A DNA stretch of 64,000 nt from assembly GCA_000752995.2 (NCBI GenBank), contig LM994636.1, forward strand, positions 429,146-493,145, given 5' to 3'. The DNA comes from Haemophilus massiliensis (GTDB taxonomy: Bacteria; Pseudomonadota; Gammaproteobacteria; Enterobacterales; Pasteurellaceae). Position 1 is the first letter of the stretch; each line of letters starts with the position of its first letter. Below the pieces are notes generated by a model. It did no database searches. It had not been told where the DNA came from and saw only the letters and a program-made list of their open reading frames with translations. The translations under genes and the position numbers were made by a program. This document shows positions 18,565 to 27,200 of this stretch, piece after piece.

Positions 18565-20586
18565 TTAATCGACCGGTGTGCCTTTCAGCCATTTCCGCAC
18601 CCAGCTGCGGTTGGCGCTTAAGCAATGAAGAATTTCCTCGCTCAGCGGCAAAGGCTCACCGTAAATCAGTGAAGCCAGGGTTTCGCCTAACAGCGGTGCT
18701 GAGGTTAATCCTCTGGACCCCAGCGCGCCGACTAAATACAAATTCGGGTAATTGGCGGCATGGCTAATGGCTTGTTTGCGCCGGCGCAGATTGAACAGAT
18801 TATGATAATCTTGTGTCTGAGCAGTGAAATTCGGCACGTTGCCGACCATCGGAATTCTGTCCCGAACGGCACAACGCACGCCGATACGCGCCAGATTAGC
18901 CGAGGTATTCACCTCGTTCACCCAATCGCACCCCGCCAGATTATGCTGAATTTTTTGCTGATTCTCCAGCTGTTCCTGCGGGCTGAAACGGCGATCCGCA
19001 CTATCGCGTACATGGCTGGCACCGATGCAATGGCTGGTTTTTGCCTGATCTGCCGGGGTGAGATAGCCGTCGTAACACAATACGGTTTTCAGTTTCAGCA
19101 GATTGTCGGAGGTCGGAATCTGGCTGACCTGACCGCGCACCGGATACAGCGGCAGTTTTGCCGTTTGCGTGAACTGGGTGAGCTGATGACCGTTAGCCAG
19201 CACTACAACAGTGTGGGTAAAATGTTCGCCCTGCGTATTGGTAAGCTGCCAGCCGTCGGCAAACGGCGCAAGTGCGGTGATTTTTTGCGCTGTTTTTATA
19301 ACCAATCCTGCTTGTTGCAGATAAGCGAAGGCGTTTTGTACAAACTGGCGCGGTGCCAACCATGCGCCCTGCGGAATAAATCCGCCGCCGCACGGCAGCG
19401 GCAAACCGGCTCGTTCGCTTAAGGTTTGTTGATCAAGAGATTGATAAATATTCTGTGGCCAGTCATAGTCGGAAACTTTGGCTAATTTGACCGCACTTTT
19501 CTGATTATAGGCGCACAGCGCTACGCCGCAGAATTGATGTTCAAATTCGATGCCCTGTTCAATAGCCCAGTGCAGCCGTTGATATCCATAGGCGAACGCA
19601 TGGATATAAAAACGGATATTGCGCGGATCGTCGTCGCTCAGTTGCGGATAAAACGCGCCTTGTTTATTGCCGGACGCGTTCAGCGCGGGTTGTTCGTCTT
19701 CACAATAAAGTGTAACCTTGGCGCCACGTTGCAACAAGGAAAGTGCGGTGAATAATGAAGCGATTCCGCCGCCGATTATGGCAATATCTTCTGCCCCATT
19801 GAACTGCGCCGGCTGCGCCAGATACCAAGGTGCATTAATGTGATGGTCTGCCGTTGCGGTCGGTTTGATGCCTTGCAGACATTCGCGTTTGTGTCCGAAC
19901 CCTTTACGTTTGCTGACCTGAAACCCGGCGTTTTGCAGTCCCTTACGCACCGCACTTGCAGCCGTAAAGGTGGCGAAGGTGCCTTGCGGCTTGGTGTAGC
20001 GGAACATGTTGCGATACAGTTCATCGTTCCACATTTGCGGGTTTTTAGCCGGTGAGAAGCCGTCCAAAAACCAAGCATCAATGCGCTGAGCCATATAGTC
20101 GCCCAACTGCGGCAGATTCTCGGCAATATCGCCGAACCATAGATCTAATGTGGTTTCGGCAAAATGAAAACGGTAGCAGCCAGCAATCGGATCAAGCCAA
20201 TATTGCTGTAACTGTTGTGCCAGTGTGCTGAATTCCGGATAAGCGCGGTGAGCCTCGGTCAGCTGCTCGGCGGTCAGCGGATATTTTTCAAAAGAAATAA
20301 AAAACAGGCGTTTCAGCGGCGATTGCGGATAGTCATGGCGAAAGCGACGAAACAGCTCGGTGGCGGCAAAAAAATTCAGTCCCGTGCCGAAACCGCTTTC
20401 GGCGATGACAAAATGCTGTTCGCTACACTGTTGCCAGCGCAGCCAAAGCTGATTGCCTTGTAGAAACACATAACGGCTTTCCTGTAAGCCGTCCTGATCG
20501 GAAAAATAAACATCATCAAACCGAGCGGAGACGGGCGTGGCGTTTTGGTTAAAGTAGACCTCGGCGGGCGTGACTTTAAAGCGCAT
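18565..20586 (-). CDS. mnmC: Bifunctional tRNA-modifying enzyme MnmC
   Basis: Completes 5-methylaminomethyl-2-thiouridine at the wobble position of some tRNAs. The N-terminal half (about 1-240) is the SAM-dependent methyltransferase ([10 protein letters not shown] as SAM loop, [14 protein letters not shown] as the catalytic strand). The C-terminal half (about 270-673) is an FAD oxidoreductase with dinucleotide motif [11 protein letters not shown]. Length 673 against 668 in E. coli. It is divergent from fabB as in E. coli. Four uptake cores fall inside it (19270, 19490, 19741, 19949). Confidence 0.97.
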   Translation of the reverse strand: MRFKVTPAEVYFNQNATPVSARFDDVYFSDQDGLQESRYVFLQGNQLWLRWQQCSEQHFVIAESGFGTGLNFFAATELFRRFRHDYPQSPLKRLFFISFEKYPLTAEQLTEAHRAYPEFSTLAQQLQQYWLDPIAGCYRFHFAETTLDLWFGDIAENLPQLGDYMAQRIDAWFLDGFSPAKNPQMWNDELYRNMFRYTKPQGTFATFTAASAVRKGLQNAGFQVSKRKGFGHKRECLQGIKPTATADHHINAPWYLAQPAQFNGAEDIAIIGGGIASLFTALSLLQRGAKVTLYCEDEQPALNASGNKQGAFYPQLSDDDPRNIRFYIHAFAYGYQRLHWAIEQGIEFEHQFCGVALCAYNQKSAVKLAKVSDYDWPQNIYQSLDQQTLSERAGLPLPCGGGFIPQGAWLAPRQFVQNAFAYLQQAGLVIKTAQKITALAPFADGWQLTNTQGEHFTHTVVVLANGHQLTQFTQTAKLPLYPVRGQVSQIPTSDNLLKLKTVLCYDGYLTPADQAKTSHCIGASHVRDSADRRFSPQEQLENQQKIQHNLAGCDWVNEVNTSANLARIGVRCAVRDRIPMVGNVPNFTAQTQDYHNLFNLRRRKQAISHAANYPNLYLVGALGSRGLTSAPLLGETLASLIYGEPLPLSEEILHCLSANRSWVRKWLKGTPVD

Positions 20587-20642
20587 ATTCTGGTCCTTTG
20601 TGGCAAATACTTATTTTGCTATAATAGCGAAAATCTCTACAT

Positions 20643-20652
20643 TGGTCGAACC
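20643..20652. promoter_or_regulatory. Candidate FadR-like site upstream of fabB
   Basis: TGGTCGAACC matches the core TGGTCGGACC of the E. coli FadR operator in nine of ten positions, 91 bp before the fabB ATG. FadR activates fabB in E. coli. The outer bases fit poorly, so this is tentative. Confidence 0.35.
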
Positions 20653-20742
20653 TTCAAAGAAATACTTGCAATATTTTCATTTCGTAGTAAGTTAGCGACC
20701 GTGTTCTTATTTTTAACAGTTGAATCACATAAGGAATGATCT

Positions 20743-21963
20743 ATGAAAAGAGCAGTGATTACGGGCTTCGGTGTAATCTCCAGTATCGGCAATAATAAAG
20801 ATGAGGTGCTGGCCTCATTGAAAGCAGGTAAATCGGGTATTGAATCGGTACCTTCTTTCATTGAAATGGGGATGCGCAGTCACATTGCCGGTACCATTAA
20901 GTTAAATCCTGCGGAATTCATTGATCGTAAAGTCTATCGTTTTATGGGCGATGCGGCGGCGTATGCCTATCTTTCTATGAAAGAGGCGATTGAAGACGCC
21001 GGCTTGACACCGGAGCAAGTATCCAATGATCGTACCGGTCTAGTGATCGGTGCCGGTACCGGTTCTGCGCATAATCAGTTGATTGCCTGTGACGCCGTTC
21101 GCGGCCCGCGCGGTGTTAAAGCGGTCGGTCCTTATGCGGTAACAAAAACCATGGCATCCAGCGTGTCAGCTTGTTTAGCGACGCCTTATAAAATCCGCGG
21201 CGTAAACTACAGTATCAGCTCCGCATGTGCGACTTCCGCGCATTGTATCGGCAATGCGTTGGAATTGATTCAACTGGGTAAACAGGATATTGTGTTTGCT
21301 GGCGGTGCGGAAGAATTGGGCTGGGAATGTGCTTCGGAGTTTGATGCGATGGGTGCAGTTTCCACTAAATATAATGATACGCCGACCAAAGCCTCGCGTG
21401 CTTATGACGCCGATCGCGACGGTTTTGTCATTGCCGGTGGCGGTGCAGTGGTGGTAGTCGAAGAGTTGGAACACGCCTTGGCGCGCGGTGCGAAGATTTA
21501 TGCGGAAATTGTGGGTTATGGCGCGACCTCCGACGGCTATGATATGGTTGCCCCAAGCGGTGAAGGTGCCGAGCGCTGTATGAAACAGGCGATGGCAACA
21601 GTGGATACACCGATCGATTATATTAATGTGCACGGCACTTCCACACCGGTCGGCGATGTAAAAGAACTGGGCGCAATTAAAAACGTTTTCGGCGATAAGA
21701 TTCCGCCGATTTCTTCCACCAAATCCATGACCGGTCATTCTCTGGGTGCTGCCGGCGCGCATGAAGCGATTTATAGTTTATTGATGCTGGAACATGACTT
21801 TATCGCACCGAGCATTAATATCGACACACTGGATGAGCAGGCACAAGGAATGAATATCGTAACGGAAACCAAAGAAAATGCCGGTCTGCGCACGGTGATG
21901 TCAAACAGCTTCGGTTTCGGCGGTACGAATGCCGCGCTGGTGTTCAAAAAATACCAAGCCTAA
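20743..21963 (+). CDS. fabB: 3-oxoacyl-ACP synthase I
   Basis: Condensing enzyme needed to elongate unsaturated fatty acids, 406 residues as in E. coli. The Cys-His-His triad is visible: Cys162 in SSACATSAH, histidine in [10 protein letters not shown] and histidine in [11 protein letters not shown]; the glycine-rich [10 protein letters not shown] lies at the C-terminus. AAGGAA precedes the ATG. It has its own terminator. Confidence 0.98.
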   Translation: MKRAVITGFGVISSIGNNKDEVLASLKAGKSGIESVPSFIEMGMRSHIAGTIKLNPAEFIDRKVYRFMGDAAAYAYLSMKEAIEDAGLTPEQVSNDRTGLVIGAGTGSAHNQLIACDAVRGPRGVKAVGPYAVTKTMASSVSACLATPYKIRGVNYSISSACATSAHCIGNALELIQLGKQDIVFAGGAEELGWECASEFDAMGAVSTKYNDTPTKASRAYDADRDGFVIAGGGAVVVVEELEHALARGAKIYAEIVGYGATSDGYDMVAPSGEGAERCMKQAMATVDTPIDYINVHGTSTPVGDVKELGAIKNVFGDKIPPISSTKSMTGHSLGAAGAHEAIYSLLMLEHDFIAPSINIDTLDEQAQGMNIVTETKENAGLRTVMSNSFGFGGTNAALVFKKYQA

Positions 21964-21995
21964 TTATTTACTGCTTTTTCATTAAATATCAGTTA

Positions 21996-22033
21996 AACCC
22001 GACGTTTCCGACAAGGCAAACGCCGGGTTTTTT
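21996..22033 (+). terminator. Terminator of fabB
   Basis: AACCCGACGTTT and AAACGCCGGGTT form a 12-bp stem with one mismatch and a 10-base loop, followed by TTTT. Confidence 0.85.
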
Positions 22034-22094
22034 ATTGCGCTTTAAAAAAAGTGCGGTCGATTTTTTCTTTATTTTGTCTTTCCTCGTTACTTCA

Positions 22095-22142
22095 AGATTT
22101 ATTCTAAAAATACATAACTAATGTATAAAAAAGCATTTCAGC
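22095..22142 (+). promoter_or_regulatory. LysR-type box upstream of the arm 1 catabolic operon
   Basis: The 29 bases at 22114-22142, starting ATAACTAATG and ending GCATTTCAGC, match 31656-31684 at 23 positions. The left half (AGATTTAT, 22095-22102) is a degenerate arm separated by 11 bases, giving a T-N11-A layout. It lies 129 bp before the kce-type start, against 128 bp for the other copy. Confidence 0.65.
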
Positions 22143-22242
22143 TACCTATTGTTCGGATGTTAAAGTCCATGGCAGTGAATAGAAGGTTCGTTGATTTCTA
22201 TTTGAGTTTTATATATTCACAATCACAAACGAGGTAAAGGCT

Positions 22243-23073
22243 ATGAGCAATAAAGTGATATTAACCGCAGCGTTAACCGGCGCAGTTACACCTAAAGAGA
22301 TCGCGCCTTATATCCCTATTACTCCTCAAGAAATCGCGGAAGACGCTTATCGATGCTGGAAAGCGGGGGCTTCTGTCGTGCATCTGCATATGCGTGACGA
22401 TCAGGGGGTAGGCAGCATGGATAAACATAAATTTAAAGAAGCCGTGGATCGTATCAGAGATAAATGCGATGTGGTGATTAACATCACGACCAGCGGTGAT
22501 CATCGCGCTTCAGATGAGCAACGCATGGAACATTTAGCTTATGTCAAACCGGAAATGGCCTCTTTTGATGCGGGCTCATTTAATTGGATGCCGAATGGGG
22601 TATTCATGAATTCACCGCAATTTTTAACAAAACTCGGTAATATTATGCTGGAACTTGATATCAAACCGGAGATTGAAATTTTCGACAGCGGTATGGTACA
22701 TGCCAGCCAATATTATTTAAAACAAGGCAGTTTAAAGGCACCGATGCATTTTCAATTATGCTTGGGCGTACTCGGTGCGGCTATGGCGACAGTTGAAGAT
22801 CTCGTGTATTTAAAAAGCCTTTTGCCACAAGATGCCACTTGGAGTGCTTTCGGCATCGGGCGTGCTCATTTGCCGATCATGATGGCGACGATTGCCATGA
22901 ACGGTAATATTCGGGTTGGTCTGGAAGACAACGTGTATTATAAGAAAGGCGTTCCCGCAACCAACCAAATGCTTGTTGAACGTGCAGTACGTATTATTAA
23001 TGAAGCGGATAAAGAAGTGGCGACACCGAATGAAGCCAGAAAAATGCTGGGGTTAAGAAATGCTGGTAAATAG
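22243..23073 (+). CDS. Beta-keto acid cleavage enzyme (BKACE, DUF849)
   Basis: Zinc-dependent TIM-barrel enzyme, 276 residues. The family runs a retro-Claisen reaction between a beta-keto acid and acetyl-CoA, giving acetoacetate and a new acyl-CoA. Zinc ligands His47 and His49 are in VVHLHMRDD, and the third ligand and catalytic arginine lie in NIRVGLEDNVYYKKG. The glutamate that Kce (3-keto-5-aminohexanoate enzyme) has at position 14, in TGAE, is Val15 here (TGAV), so a substrate without the amino group is likely. First gene of arm 1. Acetoacetate would be used by the CoA transferase and thiolase downstream. GAGGTAAAGG precedes the ATG. Confidence 0.9.
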   Translation: MSNKVILTAALTGAVTPKEIAPYIPITPQEIAEDAYRCWKAGASVVHLHMRDDQGVGSMDKHKFKEAVDRIRDKCDVVINITTSGDHRASDEQRMEHLAYVKPEMASFDAGSFNWMPNGVFMNSPQFLTKLGNIMLELDIKPEIEIFDSGMVHASQYYLKQGSLKAPMHFQLCLGVLGAAMATVEDLVYLKSLLPQDATWSAFGIGRAHLPIMMATIAMNGNIRVGLEDNVYYKKGVPATNQMLVERAVRIINEADKEVATPNEARKMLGLRNAGK

Positions 23074-23118
23074 CAAGTCACATTCTTTTTGTTGTTCAAC
23101 TTAGCGAGGGATACCAGT

Positions 23119-24054
23119 ATGAAATTTAATCATATGTTAAAAAAACTCGGTCGTATTTTACCAGTAGCCGTAATGTTATTTTTAATGAATTCAAATGCGC
23201 AGGGGGCAGAAGGTGTATCACCGTTGCAGCCCGGTGCGACCACCGGTAATCATGCCGGTGCGTTGCCACCCGAAGGCTTTTATTTCGGATACGACGTGGA
23301 TTATGAATGGGGAAAACTACATTCGCCCAATGTAAGGATTAAAGCAAGTAATGTCAGTATGGTTGCCACTCTGTTATGGTCAACGCCGTATAAATTCCTT
23401 GGTGCGAACTATGCCATGGGAGTTGCGCAGCCGTATAAAATCGCACATACCACCTTAAATATGCCCGGAGGAGAAAGTAAATATTCTAATCATGGTTTGA
23501 TGAGCACCACGATTATGCCGCTTTTACTATCATGGAATTTAAGCAATGGATTTCATTTAGGAGCAGGGACCGCTTTTGTATTTAAAAACGGAAAACATGC
23601 TACCGCTTGCAACGGTGGTTTCTGTAGCAACACACCGGAAAATCTCGCCAACCGCTACTATACTGTTCAGCCCAATATCGCGTTAACCTACTTTAAAAAC
23701 GATTGGGCTTTTACCATTAACAATACTTTTGATTTTAACGGCAAAAACAAGAAAACCGATTACCGTTCGGGGAATACCTATTATCTTGATCTGACAGCAA
23801 CGAAACGTATGAATAAATGGACGGTCGGTATTATCGGCAATTGGACCAAACAATTTACCGACGATAAGAAATATGGCGCAGTAGTGCAGGGCTTACATTC
23901 GGCAGGTAGTCGTATTGAGCATGTGATGTTCGGTCCGTTGCTGGGTTACGATTTCGGTGAGTTTTCAGTCAGTGCCAGATTATTAGCCTCAGTGCATTCT
24001 GAAAATGATCCTAAAATGCGCTTTTTTCATATAAGTGTAGCGATTCCTCTATAG
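23119..24054 (+). CDS. Outer-membrane channel-like protein (phenol MetA-degradation family)
   Basis: A signal peptide (about 1-33, ending near NAQGAEG) is followed by a beta-strand-rich barrel of about 278 residues ending in an aromatic/hydrophobic strand (HISVAIPL). This resembles the family annotated as MetA-pathway of phenol degradation or SphA-like transporters, associated with uptake of hydrophobic compounds. Start 23119 is chosen for GAGGG nine bases upstream and the signal peptide. It sits inside the operon between the BKACE and the CoA transferase, suggesting that the substrate crosses the outer membrane by a dedicated route. Assignment is by resemblance only. Confidence 0.7.
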   Translation: MKFNHMLKKLGRILPVAVMLFLMNSNAQGAEGVSPLQPGATTGNHAGALPPEGFYFGYDVDYEWGKLHSPNVRIKASNVSMVATLLWSTPYKFLGANYAMGVAQPYKIAHTTLNMPGGESKYSNHGLMSTTIMPLLLSWNLSNGFHLGAGTAFVFKNGKHATACNGGFCSNTPENLANRYYTVQPNIALTYFKNDWAFTINNTFDFNGKNKKTDYRSGNTYYLDLTATKRMNKWTVGIIGNWTKQFTDDKKYGAVVQGLHSAGSRIEHVMFGPLLGYDFGEFSVSARLLASVHSENDPKMRFFHISVAIPL

Positions 24055-24099
24055 AAATAGCGGATGTTTAGGCTGCACAACAATGAAAGGAATAGATAT

Positions 24100-24759
24100 A
24101 TGGTGAATAATAAAATTTATTCAAAAGCGGAAATTGCCGCAAAATTTCATGACGGAATGAAATTGATGGCGGGCATTTTTGCTTGTAAAGGCTGTGCCGA
24201 TAGGCTTGTCGACATTATCGTGGAAAAAGGTTGTAGAAATATCGAATTAATCTCTAACGATGCGGGCGATCCCGGTGTTGCACTGGGTAAACTTTATGAC
24301 GCCCATCTTATTAGTAAGGCACACCATTCTCATATCGGAATGAATCCTTATGTAACGGAATTAATTAATCGTGGACTGGTTACTGTTGAATTGATTCCGC
24401 AGGGAACGCTTGCAGAAAAAATTCGTGCCGGCGGCGCAGGTTTGGGGGGCGTGTTGACTAAAACTGGTTTGGGAACGGTTGCTGAAGAAGGTCGCCAACT
24501 TATGGAAGTTGATGAACAAAAATATATTTTTGAAAAACCTTTTAGAGCTGAAATTGCGATTATTCGTGCGGCTAAAGCCGACGAATTTGGCAATCTGGTT
24601 TATCAGGGTGCTGCTCGTAACTTTAATCCTATGATGGCGATGGCGGCAGATCTGGTTATCGTTGAAGCGGATGAAATTGTAGCGGTTGGGGAACTCGATC
24701 CTGAAGTGGTGGTTACTCCCGGTGTTTTTGTCGATATGATTTTAAGCAATGAGGAGTAA
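24100..24759 (+). CDS. atoD: CoA transferase subunit A (AtoD-like)
   Basis: Alpha subunit of a 3-oxoacid/acetoacetate CoA transferase, 219 residues. The ATG at 24100 follows AAAGGAA. The glycine-rich CoA-binding stretch RAGGAGLGGVLTKTGLGT and the IIRAAKADEFGNL motif are typical. It overlaps the start region of the beta subunit, whose ribosome site lies in the last codons. Probably activates the acetoacetate released by the preceding BKACE. Confidence 0.92.
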   Translation: MVNNKIYSKAEIAAKFHDGMKLMAGIFACKGCADRLVDIIVEKGCRNIELISNDAGDPGVALGKLYDAHLISKAHHSHIGMNPYVTELINRGLVTVELIPQGTLAEKIRAGGAGLGGVLTKTGLGTVAEEGRQLMEVDEQKYIFEKPFRAEIAIIRAAKADEFGNLVYQGAARNFNPMMAMAADLVIVEADEIVAVGELDPEVVVTPGVFVDMILSNEE

Positions 24760-24764
24760 TGATT

Positions 24765-25394
24765 ATGACTGATTCAAAAAAACTTATTGCGAAAAAAATT
24801 GCCGGTTTTTTTAAAGCAGGTGATGTCGTAAATCTGGGGATCGGTATTCCCGGTTTAGTACGCGAATATATTGTAGACGGAGTACTGCTACATGCAGAAA
24901 ACGGTCTGTTAGGCTATGGTCCGTCCCCAAAACCTGGTGAAGAAGTGCCTAACTATGTTAATGCCGGTGGTCAAATTGTTACCTTACTACCGGGTGCGTC
25001 TGTTTCCGACAGCGCAGGTGCTTTTGCGTTGGTTCGTAGCGGTAAACTCACTGCGGTGGTACTAGGGGCATTACAGGTAGATGCAGAGGGGAGTCTTGCC
25101 AATTGGAGTATTCCGGGCGGGCGCATTATGGGTATGGGCGGCGCTATGGATTTGGTTTCTGGTGCGAAACAGGTCATCGTCGCAATGGAGCATAACGCGA
25201 AAAATGGTGCGGCAAAAATTTTAAGTAAATGTACTTGGCCACTGACTGGCTATCAAGTGGTGGATATTATTGTGACGGAACTCGGCGTATTTGATATCAC
25301 TCCGCAAGGTATCGTGGTAAGGGAATTGTTTCCGGGTGTCAATAAAGAAGAGGTAATAAGCCGGACTGAGGCGCCCCTAATCTTCAAGAATTAA
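24765..25394 (+). CDS. atoA: CoA transferase subunit B (AtoA-like)
   Basis: Beta subunit, 209 residues from the ATG at 24765, which has GAGGAG (24751-24756) at proper spacing; the ATG at 24759 is only two bases from it. The catalytic glutamate lies in HAENGLLGYGP, where it forms the glutamyl-CoA intermediate. GGAMDLVSGAKQVIV is the usual subunit contact. Together with AtoD it should turn acetoacetate into acetoacetyl-CoA at the expense of acetyl-CoA or succinyl-CoA. Confidence 0.93.
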   Translation: MTDSKKLIAKKIAGFFKAGDVVNLGIGIPGLVREYIVDGVLLHAENGLLGYGPSPKPGEEVPNYVNAGGQIVTLLPGASVSDSAGAFALVRSGKLTAVVLGALQVDAEGSLANWSIPGGRIMGMGGAMDLVSGAKQVIVAMEHNAKNGAAKILSKCTWPLTGYQVVDIIVTELGVFDITPQGIVVRELFPGVNKEEVISRTEAPLIFKN

Positions 25395-25449
25395 TGAAAA
25401 AGTGCGGTCGATTTTTTTAGAATTTTAACAGCATGAGGAGAATATTATT

Positions 25450-26613
25450 ATGCGTGAAGCGGTTATTGTTTCTGCGGTGCGAACTCCCGTTGGTAAGGCG
25501 AGAGGTATTTTAGCTTCAGTGCCGGCTTGGGAATTGGGGCGATTAACCGTGCAGGAAGCGGTTAAACGTTCTGGTGTCGATCCCAAGGAAATCGATGAAA
25601 TTATTTTCGGTAATTTGTTAAACACAGATTGTGTGAATATGGCGCGAGTAGTCGGGCTGGCGGCCGGATTGCCGATTACCGTGCCGGGAATTACTTTAAA
25701 CCGCCAGTGTGCCTCCGGTATTAATGCCGTTGCTTACGCCGCTGCACTAATTCAGGCGGGCTATGGCGATATTATGGTGGCTGGCGGAGTAGAAAGCGAT
25801 TCAACCCGTTGTTATATCATGGAAAAACCGACGATAGCTTACCAGATGAGTCCGCCCGCATGGGTAGTGCCGATGTCGGCGCCGAAAGAAATGGATATGC
25901 CGATGGGGATCACCGCAGAAAATTTGGCTAAAAAATATCATTTAACTCGTGAAGAATGTGATCAGTTTGCCGTTGAAAGCCATATAAAAGCGGCGAAAGC
26001 TTGGGACAGCGGTTATTTTAACACGCAAATTGTACCGGTTACGGTGAGAAATCGTAACGGTGATATTTTAGTGAATCGTGATGAAGCGCTACGTCCCGAT
26101 TGCAATCTTGAAGCATTGGCCAAATTACCGCCGGCTTTTATGAAAGAGGGTATCGTTACCGCCGGCAACAGTTCGCCGATGAGTGACGGTTCCGGTGCGG
26201 TAGTGATTATGGAAAGAAAAAAAGCTGAGGCGTTAGGACTAAAAATTTGGGCTAAATTCGTGAGTTTTGCCGCGGTGGGAGTGGAACCGTCTATTATGGG
26301 GATTGGCCCGGTTTACGCTACTCAAAAACTGCTGAAAAATGTTGGTATGTCTTTGTCAGATATTGATCTAATTGAGATGAATGAAGCTTTTTCTGCGCAA
26401 TCTTTAGCCTGTATCCGTGAACTGAAGATGGATATCGCCAAATTAAACGTCAATGGCGGTGCTTTAGCCTTAGGTCATCCATTGGCTGGCACCGGCGGTA
26501 TTTTAGCTACAAAACTGGTGTATGAGCTGGAACGACAGGATTTGAATATGGGGTTGATTACTTTTTGCGCCGGGGGCGGGCAAGGATTTTCCGCTTTGTT
26601 GGAGCGTGTGTAA
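25450..26613 (+). CDS. Thiolase (acetyl-CoA acyltransferase), arm 1
   Basis: Degradative thiolase, 387 residues. Nucleophile Cys87 is in NRQCASGINAV, the active-site NEAF motif in MNEAFSAQ, histidine in GGALALGHPLAGTGG and the second cysteine in FCAGGGQGFS. The sequence around Cys87 and the GHPLAG motif look more like 3-ketoacyl/beta-ketoadipyl thiolases than the acetoacetyl-CoA type. It lies 55 bp after the CoA transferase, with an uptake core in the gap (25400). Would split a 3-ketoacyl-CoA into acetyl-CoA and a shorter acyl-CoA. Ribosome site GAGGAGA. Confidence 0.92.
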   Translation: MREAVIVSAVRTPVGKARGILASVPAWELGRLTVQEAVKRSGVDPKEIDEIIFGNLLNTDCVNMARVVGLAAGLPITVPGITLNRQCASGINAVAYAAALIQAGYGDIMVAGGVESDSTRCYIMEKPTIAYQMSPPAWVVPMSAPKEMDMPMGITAENLAKKYHLTREECDQFAVESHIKAAKAWDSGYFNTQIVPVTVRNRNGDILVNRDEALRPDCNLEALAKLPPAFMKEGIVTAGNSSPMSDGSGAVVIMERKKAEALGLKIWAKFVSFAAVGVEPSIMGIGPVYATQKLLKNVGMSLSDIDLIEMNEAFSAQSLACIRELKMDIAKLNVNGGALALGHPLAGTGGILATKLVYELERQDLNMGLITFCAGGGQGFSALLERV

Positions 26614-26621
26614 GAGCGAAT

Positions 26622-26646
26622 AAAAAATCCGAGGATTATCGGATTT
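26622..26646 (-). terminator. Terminator of oapB on the minus strand
   Basis: AAATCCGA and TCGGATTT form an 8-bp stem with a 6-base loop; the A-run on its left becomes a T-run for minus-strand transcripts. Confidence 0.6.
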
Positions 26647-26712
26647 AAATCATCGACAAAGCCCGTTATATCGGATTTATGCTAATAAGTATGGCGGGTT
26701 TGTCAGTTATTC

Positions 26713-26731
26713 GCGCACATTGCGCTTTTTT
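26713..26731 (+). terminator. Terminator of the arm 1 catabolic operon
   Basis: GCGCA and TGCGC with a 3-base loop are followed by TTTTTT, 100 bp after the thiolase stop and just before the converging oapB. Confidence 0.75.
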
Positions 26732-26740
26732 ATTTGATAT

Positions 26741-27127
26741 TTATCGCTGTTCTACACATTGCTCGGCCAATATATCACCTACCGCACTGGTTAGGGTGCC
26801 GTATTCGCTACGTTCAGTCCAATGCCAATGAATATTAGTGAATTTTCGTCCGCTTTCAGAAATTGCCTGAGTGAGTTTTTGCGTGCTTTGCTCAAACGTG
26901 AGGGTAATTGAGTTCAGTTTTCTTTTTTTATTACCTGGTGTGCGCACGATACGTACGATTTTGTTATCTTTGCACAGGTAACGCGTTGCCTTGCCGCCTT
27001 GTTGGGTCGTTTTTTCCACCACTGTGGGTGTTTTCGGTGCGGTTTTAGGTGCAGCAGGCTGGAGCAGTGGTTGGCTACAGGCCGCAAGTCCGAATATAAA
27101 AATAGATAAAAGTCCCGTTTTTGACAT
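26741..27127 (-). CDS. oapB: Opacity-associated lipoprotein OapB
   Basis: Small lipoprotein, 128 residues, signal peptide with lipobox LAAC (Cys17, then Ser18). A proline/threonine-rich linker is followed by a domain with YLCKDNKIVRIV and a C-terminal GDILAEQC, which resembles the fold of MliC-type lysozyme inhibitors. Assigned as OapB from its place directly after oapA, as in H. influenzae, where both affect colony opacity and colonisation. The lysozyme inhibitor idea is inference. Confidence 0.75.
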   Translation of the reverse strand: MSKTGLLSIFIFGLAACSQPLLQPAAPKTAPKTPTVVEKTTQQGGKATRYLCKDNKIVRIVRTPGNKKRKLNSITLTFEQSTQKLTQAISESGRKFTNIHWHWTERSEYGTLTSAVGDILAEQCVEQR

Positions 27128-27200
27128 AACATCCCCTTTTATTGTGCTGGGAAAGCGCGTTTAAATGCAATGAAAAGGTGGGAATGCTCCCACCTGAAGA

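Noticed and set aside
18760-19422. 220-codon open frame on the plus strand
   Set aside because: It lies antisense inside mnmC, whose protein motifs are clear, and has no ribosome site or recognisable domain.
21175-21762. 195-codon open frame on the minus strand
   Set aside because: Antisense to fabB; histidine- and arginine-rich translation typical of a shadow frame.
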